NCBI GenBank assembly: GCA_027295245.1
Contig: JAPULF010000207.1
Coordinates: forward strand, 1 to 12,232
Direction: 5' to 3'
DNA length: 12,232 nucleotides
Origin: Planctomycetota bacterium
GTDB lineage: Bacteria > Planctomycetota > Phycisphaerae > UBA1845 > UTPLA1
The translations under genes were made by a program, and so were the position numbers. The notes under the pieces were generated by a model. That model did not search any database, had not been told where the DNA came from, and saw nothing but the letters and a program-made list of their open reading frames with translations. Shown piece after piece: positions 1 to 5,708 of this stretch (positions within the stretch are counted from its first letter, which is position 1; every line of letters begins with the position of its first letter).

Positions 1-237
1 TACTACCTTACGTTGTGTTTCGCGTGGCAGATCGGGCTTGTCGCTCCGCGTGCAAACATGCGCTACTATTACTTCTCAGAGAATGACTCGCTGGATATGG
101 CCTTTTTTGTTGTTTATTGGCCGATGATCCGCCTCGGCGAGGTTATTGAGACAACGCGCTGGGGGGCGAGTGGTGCCATCTATTATCGTGAGCGCAGTTT
201 TCCGACGGCGGAAGAAATGAGCAGGTTGGGGCCATAG
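1..237 (+). CDS. 3' end of an unrecognised protein (truncated by window edge)
   Basis: The reading frame is open from the first base of the window and ends at TAG 235-237, giving about 78 residues of a C-terminus whose start lies outside. The first possible in-window start codon (TTG at 13) has no reason to be the true one, because the frame continues upstream. The visible part is rich in aromatics (RYYYFSE, FFVVYWP) and has one moderately hydrophobic stretch, but I recognise no family motif. It stops 12 bases before the ATG of the redoxin gene at 250, so the two could be co-transcribed. That it is a real gene is moderately supported; its function is unknown. Confidence 0.45.
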   Translation, partial: YYLTLCFAWQIGLVAPRANMRYYYFSENDSLDMAFFVVYWPMIRLGEVIETTRWGASGAIYYRERSFPTAEEMSRLGP

Positions 238-249
238 CGCCTGATCGAT

Positions 250-1062
250 ATGGGACTTGCGGCAACTTTCGACGGACGTAAACTGGCATCCATGACGAAA
301 CCTGATGTCAATGTCGCTACACAAAAACGGGCCGCAATCCCCGCGCTAATCGGCCTGCTGCTCACGCTGGCGGGACCCGTTGCGTGGATCCTGCTCATGG
401 AGCACACTTGGCTTTGGAGAACCGGCCTGCCGGCATGGGTATCGATGGGTGCGGGCCTTTTAATCGTGCTCTGGGCCATGCGACGAGATCGGCGGTGGCG
501 CGTTCGCCTTCCGGCGCTTGCGTCGATCGGGTTCTCGCTGTTATTCGTCTACGGGTTTTATGGCGAGGCGGCCTTGCCCGCCGCCGACGCTTTCGAGCAA
601 CTTGATGTCGCCCCCGACTTCGAATTGCGCGACCACACCAAGCGCACCGTCTCGCTCGCCGACAGTCTGGACGAGGGTCGCGTGTTACTGGTCTTCTATC
701 GCGGCCACTGGTGAATGTCCTGCGTTCAGGAGCTCGTCGGGCTCGATCAGATCAGTTCAGATTTCGAAGACGCCGGTGTGAAGCTCATGGCCGTCTGCGT
801 GGACGCCCCGTCCGAATCAAGAAAAGTCGTCAAGAAGAACGACCTCAGTTTTCCCATTCTTGCCGACGAGGCGCGTGAAGCCATCAAGGCATACGGACTT
901 GTCCACGCGGGCGAAGGTCCCAAGGGCACCGATGTCGCCATTCCGGCGCACGTTTTGATCGGGCCCGACCGGAAGATTCTCTGGCGGCATGTTTCACGTC
1001 GCATCCAGGATCGGCTCTCACCCAAGGACGTGCTCGAACACGTTCGCGGCGCCGCCGGGTAA
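250..1062 (+). CDS. Membrane-anchored AhpC/TSA-family redoxin with selenocysteine at in-frame UGA (712-714)
   Basis: Read through UGA 712-714, this gives 270 residues ending at TAA 1060-1062. Three hydrophobic segments (about 29-50, 60-77, 87-106) have RRDRRWRVR between the second and third, which places the C-terminal domain outside the cytoplasm. The domain opens with APDFELRDH and reaches VLLVFYRGHW-U155-MSC158-VQEL. In the AhpC/TSA redoxin family this motif is YRGxWCxxC, so the UGA sits at the peroxidatic/redox cysteine. Downstream family features continue in the same frame (VKLMAVCVDAP, FPILAD, YGL, IPAHVLIGPDRKILWRHV). Such proteins reduce peroxides or exchange thiol/disulfide through the Cys or Sec. 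Other genes here end with UGA, so UGA is a normal stop in this genome. ATG 292 (in frame) is an alternative start; neither start has a strong Shine-Dalgarno. The main alternative is a Cys-to-stop mutation or a base error; the SECIS-like stem argues against it. Confidence 0.85.
712..714 (+). other. In-frame UGA, predicted selenocysteine codon
   Basis: The codon lies between TGG (Trp154) and ATG (Met156) in an otherwise open redoxin frame. It replaces the first cysteine of a WCxxC-type active site; the second cysteine, TGC at 721-723, is kept, giving UxxC. Conserved family sequence lies directly on both sides in one frame, which a genuine C-terminus would not show. Insertion of Sec needs selA, selB, selC and selD, none of which is in this window. 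Confidence 0.8.
720..750 (+). promoter_or_regulatory. Candidate bacterial SECIS stem-loop
   Basis: Upper stem GAGCTC (730-735) pairs with GGGCTC (739-744), six pairs including one G-U, closing a GTC loop at 736-738. Below it TC (726-727) can pair with GA (745-746) and CTG (720-722) with CAG (748-750), with small bulges. The loop begins 21 bases after the UGA and its first base is G followed by U. This matches what is known of bacterial SECIS elements: apical loop roughly 16-37 bases downstream, G in the first two loop bases. A tighter hairpin TCCTG-CGTT-CAGGA (718-731) competes with it but puts the loop only 8 bases from the UGA. The folding was done by eye. Confidence 0.45.
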
Positions 1063-1553
1063 TTGCGGGGGGGATTGGACGGTCTACGATTTCTTCTGCA
1101 CCGTCCCCAACCCGTTCATGCTTTCGGCCAACTTTGGGTCGCGGTCCGAACCTGATTCGATCCGATCCGTGGTTTGCGGCGTTGGGGAGACTTATCGGAT
1201 TCGATGGATTGAGAGCCCGCTTGGCGACTGCAGGGTCCGCATCCTATTCGGATCGCACCAGACTTCGGACGCTGGAAGATACTACCCAGTTGCGAAATTG
1301 CCCGGTGGGCAATGTTGCCCAGCGAAATGCCCTGGCGCGCTCTCAGCGGGCTTTCGATGATGTCGAACGGGCTGGCACGCGGGTTGTAGGCTATTCCTTT
1401 CCGGCGCCGTCGGTGCGGATTGGCCGGTTCTCTAAAAAAACAACTTGGAGTCGTGGCATGTTCTCTACCCTACTGGAGTACCTCGTGTTCGGTCTGGTCA
1501 GCCTCGCCGATTCGGCGCAGAGCGAGGAGTTGATCATTCAATTATGGAATCCG
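1063..1553. other. Intergenic stretch without a recognisable gene
   Basis: About 490 bases lie between the redoxin stop and the 3' end of the minus-strand gene ending at 1554. Open frames exist on the plus strand (for example 1134-1586), but their translations show no family motif, no credible start context for the long version and no hydrophobic or catalytic pattern. The region holds the interlocking TTGCCC/GGGCAA hairpins at 1297-1320, a run of seven A at 1434-1440 and the possible small ORF at 1458-1586. It separates a plus-strand gene from a convergent minus-strand pair, so 3' ends and transcription termination are expected here, but no classical terminator with a T run is visible. Confidence 0.5.
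1297..1320. repeat. Interlocking inverted repeats able to form two exclusive hairpins
   Basis: ATTGCCC (1297-1303), spacer GGT, then GGGCAAT (1307-1313) is a perfect seven-pair palindrome. A second TTGCCC follows at 1315-1320, so GGGCAA can pair either upstream or downstream, with a two-base spacer in the latter case. As RNA this would be a small switch between two hairpins; as DNA it resembles an operator with a third half site. No T run follows, so it is not a standard terminator. It lies about 235 bases after the redoxin stop. Function is unknown. Confidence 0.35.
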
Positions 1554-1586
1554 CTATACGTCGTGTTGCTCAGAATGGGGCTCTAG
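1458..1586 (+). CDS. Possible small hydrophobic protein (42 aa)
   Basis: ATG 1458 is preceded by GGAG (1447-1450) with a seven-base spacer, one of the better ribosome binding sites in the window. The frame runs to TAG 1584-1586. The product starts MFSTLLEYLVFGLVSLADS and ends with a second apolar stretch (IIQLWNPLYVVLLRMGL), so it could be a small membrane peptide. Against it: no recognised family, and its last 33 bases overlap the 3' end of the convergent gene on the minus strand. It could equally be chance. Confidence 0.22.
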   Translation: MFSTLLEYLVFGLVSLADSAQSEELIIQLWNPLYVVLLRMGL

Positions 1587-2039
1587 GCGCGACGCGCGGG
1601 AGCGGGCTTCTTGAATGGCCTCGAGCAGGCCGTCCCGGTCTTGGAGCTGGATGACGTCCGGTCCGATGTCCCATCTGCCGCCGGGCACTTCGTCGCGCGT
1701 CGTAATGTATACACATTTGGCAGAACCGACGCCGCCACCGGGAGCATAAACCCCCACGCGTCGCACGCTCGGCCACGCGATCTCGATTGCGCCGGTCAGT
1801 CCGGTCAGGCGGGCTCCCTTTTCGCCGAGCACCAATCGCCGCATATACCCCCGCGAGAATACGAACGCACTCATCACCACCACGATTCCCGCCGACCAGC
1901 GCATCCATGCGGGCATCGGGGCCCACAGCAGAAATGCCTCCAGCCCGCAGATCGGCGCCATTACAAGAAGGTACGTCGACAGCGGCGCCGAAAAATACGG
2001 CCAACTTCGCCGGTATGCCGCGTCGGCTTTGTCGTTCAC
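1554..2039 (-). CDS. Small membrane protein with two N-terminal helices and a PH-like C-terminal domain
   Basis: The gene starts with GTG (2039-2037) and ends at TAG (1556-1554), giving 161 residues. GGGGAA seven bases upstream of the GTG is a weak ribosome binding site. The N-terminus MNDKADAAYRRSWPYF is followed by two hydrophobic segments (about 21-41 and 46-62), then a basic turn (SRGYMRRLVLGEKGARL). A soluble domain of about 90 residues follows, with the pattern LTGAIEIAWPSVRRVGVY. That layout, two helices and then a beta-rich domain with a W-x-x-V strand, resembles bacterial PH-domain (bPH2/DUF304-like) membrane proteins; this is resemblance by pattern only. It lies 24 bases downstream of the ABM-family gene on the same strand, so the two probably share a transcript. 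Specific function is not known. Confidence 0.7.
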   Translation of the reverse strand: MNDKADAAYRRSWPYFSAPLSTYLLVMAPICGLEAFLLWAPMPAWMRWSAGIVVVMSAFVFSRGYMRRLVLGEKGARLTGLTGAIEIAWPSVRRVGVYAPGGGVGSAKCVYITTRDEVPGGRWDIGPDVIQLQDRDGLLEAIQEARSRASRLEPHSEQHDV

Positions 2040-2063
2040 CGGTAGGTTCCCCGGATGCTCAAA

Positions 2064-2348
2064 TCAGTGTGAGTAGGTCGTGTGCAGAGGGCGGCCGGCC
2101 AGAATCTGTTCCTTGCCCCAGTTGGCGACGTTGCGAAACGTGTCCGACGCGATAAAGGCATCGAAGGCCGTCTTGTCCGACCACACGCTCAGGATCACGT
2201 AGGTGTTGGCGTCGTCGATGTCGCGGTACATATTCGACGACGTGTGTCCCTCGATCGATGCCATCGCGTGGATCACCTTTCGAAAGGCGGACTCGAAGAT
2301 CTCTTCCTTGCCGGGCAGCACCCGATAGTTCATTCCGATCGTGACCAT
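2064..2348 (-). CDS. ABM-fold protein (antibiotic biosynthesis monooxygenase family)
   Basis: The protein has 94 residues, ATG at 2348-2346 with a strong GGAGG five bases upstream, and a TGA stop at 2066-2064. The sequence follows the dimeric ferredoxin-like ABM pattern: an opening strand IGMNYRVLPGKEEIFESAF, then the strand TYVILSVWSDKTAFDAFIAS typical of the family, then FRNVANWGKE. Members include small quinol monooxygenases and heme-degrading IsdG/HmoA enzymes. Asn7 matches the IsdG position, but the tryptophan after VW-x5-F is Phe65 here and the IsdG histidine in the helix after S-D-x-F is absent, so IsdG-type heme cleavage is not supported. It is the first gene of a minus-strand pair with the membrane protein at 1554-2039. 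Family is fairly sure, substrate unknown. Confidence 0.85.
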   Translation of the reverse strand: MVTIGMNYRVLPGKEEIFESAFRKVIHAMASIEGHTSSNMYRDIDDANTYVILSVWSDKTAFDAFIASDTFRNVANWGKEQILAGRPLHTTYSH

Positions 2349-2454
2349 GGTCGCCTCCGTTCGTTCTTGCGTCTTGTTTCCGGACCGGTTGCCCGCAAGT
2401 GTAGACGATATCCTATCGGGCGGGGGGCGTCGCGTCCCGCACGGGCGCGTTTGG

Positions 2455-2482
2455 TTGACATACGGCGTGTCGCTGCCAAAAT
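2455..2482 (+). promoter_or_regulatory. Sigma-70-type promoter of tRNA-Ser
   Basis: A perfect -35 TTGACA (2455-2460), a 16-base spacer and a -10 of CAAAAT (2477-2482, four of six matches) are supported by an extended -10 TG at 2474-2475. A transcript start near 2489 would lie about 24 bases before the mature tRNA 5' end. This is the clearest promoter in the window, and stable-RNA genes usually have such strong elements. Confidence 0.6.
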
Positions 2483-2512
2483 GCTCTCGATACGCTGGAC
2501 CCGTTGTCCCGT

Positions 2513-2599
2513 GGAGAGATGTCCGAGTGGCTTAAGGAGCACGCTTGGAAAGCGTGTGTGCGGGAGACTGCACCGGGGGTTCGAATCCCTCTCTCTCCG
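2513..2599 (+). tRNA. tRNA-Ser (anticodon GGA)
   Basis: A complete cloverleaf of 87 bases. Acceptor GGAGAGA (2513-2519) pairs with TCTCTCC (2592-2598), with discriminator G2599. Anticodon stem CACGC/GCGTG (2540-2544/2552-2556) encloses the loop TTGGAAA with anticodon GGA at 2547-2549, which reads UCC and UCU. A long variable arm between 2557 and 2574 is the class II mark of tRNA-Ser. The T arm is GGGGG-TTCGAAT-CCCTC (2575-2591, one G-U). The 3' CCA is not encoded, so it must be added by nucleotidyltransferase. Confidence 0.97.
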
Positions 2600-2650
2600 T
2601 TTTCAGGCAGCCTCATGTCCATGCGGGTCGACGTGGTCGATGAGCGGGGG

Positions 2651-2672
2651 GATCCCTACCCGGTAGGGGATC
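2651..2672 (+). terminator. Strong hairpin after tRNA-Ser, possible terminator or processing structure
   Basis: GATCCCTAC (2651-2659) pairs with GTAGGGGATC (2663-2672), nine pairs with one bulged G and a three-base loop. It begins 52 bases after the tRNA and about 130 bases before the peptidase start. The bases that follow (TTGGCTCGG) are not a T run, so intrinsic termination would be inefficient. It could instead protect or stop 3' trimming, or belong to the peptidase leader. Confidence 0.35.
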
Positions 2673-2700
2673 TTGGCTCGGGGCACCACTCGACTTGGCT

Positions 2701-2716
2701 TGGCATTGTGGTCGCA
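2701..2716 (+). promoter_or_regulatory. Weak sigma-54-like promoter candidate before the M14 gene
   Basis: TGGCAT, five bases, then TCGCA places GG (2702-2703) and GC (2714-2715) exactly ten bases apart, as in the sigma-54 consensus TGGCAC-N5-TTGCA. There are two departures from consensus. It lies about 90 bases before the peptidase ATG. No activator site was identified and a match of this quality can arise by chance. Confidence 0.2.
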
Positions 2717-2804
2717 TCATACGGCTTGTTTCCATTAACCCATGCCCTGTCGGCCGATCAACGTCGAGCGGTGGCGGGCCGCACTCGATAGGGAAGTGTC
2801 CACG

Positions 2805-5708
2805 ATGTCGGAATATTGCGATCGATTCACGGCTTGTGTTGTCCTCTTGATCTGCTGGGGGGCGGCCTGTCAGGCCCAGACTTCGAAAGGCCCGGCTCAA
2901 GCGGGCGGCAAACCGAAGATCGCCGATCCGGGCGCCGATGTCGCATCGGTAGCCTCATCGGTGCTGAGCATCGCGGGTGAAGATGGAATCAAATTCGACC
3001 CGTCGATTCCGACTCCGGCCGACGTGCTTGGCTTCGAGATGGGCTCGCGGCCGATTCGGCACATGGAAGTGAAGCTCTACCTTCGCCGTTTGGCGGAGGC
3101 GAGCGACCGCGTCGAGTTTCGAGAATACGCCCGCTCGCACGAGGGGCGCGAACTCTTCTATGTCGTCGTCAGCGATCCGGCCCATATGGGGCGTCTCGAC
3201 GAGATTCGCGCGGGTCTTGCAACGCTCGCGGATCCCCGCACGACCACGGACGCCCGGGCGGCCGAGATCATCGACAAGTCGCCGGCGGTTGCATGGATGT
3301 TGTACACGGTTCACGGCGACGAGATGTCGGGCACCGACGCGGCGGTGGTGGCGGCGTATCGGTTGGCGGCGGGCCGCGATGCGCGCACCCTCTCGTTGCT
3401 CAAGGACGTGGTGGTTTGTATTGATCCGCTGCAGAATCCGGATGGAAGAGAACGATACCTGTCCATGCTCCAGCAAGGCCGGGGCAAGGTGCCGACCGGA
3501 GACGTGCAGAGTGTTGAACACCGAACGCCCTGGCCTTGGGGACGGACCAATCATTATCTGTTCGATCTGAATCGCGACTGGAACGTGACCGTTCATCCCG
3601 AGTCGCGCGGCCGGGTGAAGGCGATCGCGGATTGGCATCCGCAGTTGTTGGTCGATGGACATGAGATGGGCGCCACCGACACGTATCTGTTCAGTCCGCC
3701 CACCGAACCGTTCAATCTGCACATTCCTCCGAACATTCTCCGATGGTTTGAGAAGTACACGTCTGACCAGGCGGACGCATTCGACCGGCACGGTTGGAGC
3801 TACTACCGCGGCGAGTGGAACGAGGCGTGGGCGATCGGTTTCGCGGACGTTTGGGCCATGCATCACGGGGCCGCCGGCATTCTCTACGAACAGTCCCGCA
3901 GCGCCGGGACGCTGGTGCGACTTCCGACCGGGCAGGATCGATTCTATCGCGAGGACGTAGCGCATCAGTTGGTCAGTACCCTGTCGAATCTGCGTACGCT
4001 GGCGGCCAACCGCAGGGCGTTTCTGTCTGATTTCTACGCCGACAAGAAGGCCGCCGTCGCCGATGTCCGCGCTACCGACGGCCGCAATCTGTTTCTATTG
4101 GTACCCGGCCGGAACCGCTCGAGGGCGGCGGAGTTTTTCGATCTGCTCGAGCGGCAGCACATCGAGGCTTACGTGGTCGGCGCCGGCGGTGCGACTGTCG
4201 AGGACGTGGTCGATCCCTGGGGCGCGGTGGAGGATCGGCGGACGTTTCCGGCCGGTACGATCGCGATTTCCACGAAGCAACCGCTCGGTCCGTTGATGCG
4301 CGGGATGCTCGAGTTTGATCCGAAGTTGACCGACGCGTTTCTGGCAATCGAGCGCCGGGAACTCGAGTTGAAGGGCGAGACGAAGCTCTACGACGTGACC
4401 GGTTGGTGCATCGCCATGGGCTATGACGTCGAGGCGTTTTGGGCTCGCGGAGACCTGAAGGCCCTCTTGTCCGACATGCGGCCGGCGAAACGCGACGCGA
4501 TCACGGGACCGAGTCGCGGCCTGGATGATGATGCGCGAGTGTACGGATACTTGATGGACGGGGACGACGATGCCGCAATCGCCCTTACGGGACGATTGCT
4601 TCAATCCGGTTGGCACATTCGTGCCGCGAAAAAGCCCTTCGTTTCTTCGGGGCGATCGTTTCCTTCGGGTACCTTCCTGATTCGGGGCCACGAAAACGCC
4701 GAGCGCATGTCGAAGTTGAAGAACGAGGTCGCCGGGTTGCCGGATGGGGTCGGCGTCGTGGCGACCACCGCGCGTAGCGGCGACGGTCCGGATCTCGGGG
4801 GCGGCGAATTTCCCTTGCTGACTGAACCGCGGATCGCACTGATCGGCAACGACCCTTTTTCGGCCTATTCCTACGGCTCGATTTGGCACCTGCTGGATGC
4901 GCGGACCGGGCTTCGCATATCCCGGCTGCAAGCGCACGCGCTGGCGAGGTACGATCTTCGTAAGTACAACGTGATCATCTTGCCGAATGCATCGAACGGC
5001 AGGTCTCTGAAGAGCGCATTGGATCAAGGTATTCGCGACCGGCTCGGGGCATGGATACGAGAGGGCGGAACGTTGGTTGCCATCGGCGGCACGGCTGCGG
5101 CGTTGGCGAACGACCCAGGGCTCGGTTCGGTCCGGCTGCGGCGGGACGTGCTGAAGGACATCGATATCTATGCGGAGGCGGTCTGGCGAGAACGTGCCGC
5201 CGACGCCCCATCGGTTGACGTCGATCAGGTCTGGGAATTCGACCCCGACAAGGGCTTCTCGACCACGCGCCCCACGAGCCAACGGATCGAGATCGACGAC
5301 GTGGATGCGCTTAAGAGACACGACGAATGGGCCCGGCGATTCATGCCGCACGGCGTCGTGCTACGGGCCGATCTTCTTCCGGAACATTGGCTCGGTCACG
5401 GGATGCGCAGTCGGGTTCCCGTCATGTACGGCTTGCGGCACGTGCTCATGGCGAAGCCGCCTGTCGAGACGGCGGCCCGATTGGCCGAGGCGGGGTCCTT
5501 GCGATTGAGCGGGCTGCTTTGGCCGGAAGCCAGGGGGCGGCTGGCCGACGGGGCGTACCTGACCCGCGAGCGGATCGATCGCGGTCAACTGATCCTCTTC
5601 GCGACCGACCCGACGTTCCGTGGCTTTTTTCGAGGCACGGATCGCCTGCTCTTGAACGCCGTTGTGCTTGGACCGGGGCTCGGGGCCTCGGTGCCGCTGC
5701 CGTGGTAA
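2805..5708 (+). CDS. Secreted M14-family zinc metallopeptidase with C-terminal amidotransferase-like domain
   Basis: I chose ATG 2805 because AGGGAAG lies eight bases upstream and the product opens with a signal peptide (RFTACVVLLICWGAACQAQ). The in-frame ATG at 2742 lacks a ribosome site and would bury the signal. The mature protein follows the large M14 pattern: TPADVLGFEMGSRPIRH, EGRELFYVVVS, zinc ligands H170 and E173 in HGDEMSG, NPDGRERY, DLNRDW around N256-R257, third zinc ligand H286 in DGHEMG, and probable catalytic Glu362 in YEQSR. M14 enzymes trim C-terminal residues or cell-wall peptides. From about residue 675 a Rossmann-like segment (RIALIGND, NVIILPNAS, GGTLVAIGG) resembles a class I glutamine amidotransferase fold without an obvious catalytic Cys. 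At 967 residues it fits the long two-domain members. Its TAA overlaps the next ATG. A Cys in GAAC also allows lipid anchoring. Confidence 0.92.
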   Translation: MSEYCDRFTACVVLLICWGAACQAQTSKGPAQAGGKPKIADPGADVASVASSVLSIAGEDGIKFDPSIPTPADVLGFEMGSRPIRHMEVKLYLRRLAEASDRVEFREYARSHEGRELFYVVVSDPAHMGRLDEIRAGLATLADPRTTTDARAAEIIDKSPAVAWMLYTVHGDEMSGTDAAVVAAYRLAAGRDARTLSLLKDVVVCIDPLQNPDGRERYLSMLQQGRGKVPTGDVQSVEHRTPWPWGRTNHYLFDLNRDWNVTVHPESRGRVKAIADWHPQLLVDGHEMGATDTYLFSPPTEPFNLHIPPNILRWFEKYTSDQADAFDRHGWSYYRGEWNEAWAIGFADVWAMHHGAAGILYEQSRSAGTLVRLPTGQDRFYREDVAHQLVSTLSNLRTLAANRRAFLSDFYADKKAAVADVRATDGRNLFLLVPGRNRSRAAEFFDLLERQHIEAYVVGAGGATVEDVVDPWGAVEDRRTFPAGTIAISTKQPLGPLMRGMLEFDPKLTDAFLAIERRELELKGETKLYDVTGWCIAMGYDVEAFWARGDLKALLSDMRPAKRDAITGPSRGLDDDARVYGYLMDGDDDAAIALTGRLLQSGWHIRAAKKPFVSSGRSFPSGTFLIRGHENAERMSKLKNEVAGLPDGVGVVATTARSGDGPDLGGGEFPLLTEPRIALIGNDPFSAYSYGSIWHLLDARTGLRISRLQAHALARYDLRKYNVIILPNASNGRSLKSALDQGIRDRLGAWIREGGTLVAIGGTAAALANDPGLGSVRLRRDVLKDIDIYAEAVWRERAADAPSVDVDQVWEFDPDKGFSTTRPTSQRIEIDDVDALKRHDEWARRFMPHGVVLRADLLPEHWLGHGMRSRVPVMYGLRHVLMAKPPVETAARLAEAGSLRLSGLLWPEARGRLADGAYLTRERIDRGQLILFATDPTFRGFFRGTDRLLLNAVVLGPGLGASVPLPW

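Noticed and set aside
715..1062. Separate gene starting at the ATG right after UGA 712-714
   Set aside because: It would begin in the middle of the redoxin active site, lacking the first strand of the fold and the reactive residue, and it has no ribosome binding site. The conserved motif spans the UGA in one frame.
1434..1440. A7 run as the T tract of a terminator for the minus-strand pair
   Set aside because: No stem of useful strength precedes it on that strand; the nearest good palindrome (1505-1517) is more than 60 bases away.
1505..1517. Palindrome CGCCGA-T-TCGGCG
   Set aside because: Short and GC-rich, of a kind expected by chance in this base composition, with no partner copy seen nearby.
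2082..2666. Open frame running through tRNA-Ser and antisense to the ABM gene
   Set aside because: It crosses a structural RNA gene and is the complement of a well-supported coding sequence.
5327..5707. N-terminal extension of the sugar-phosphate transferase
   Set aside because: It lies entirely inside the peptidase coding sequence in another frame, reads as low-complexity Arg/Ala-rich shadow, and the real start overlaps the peptidase stop.
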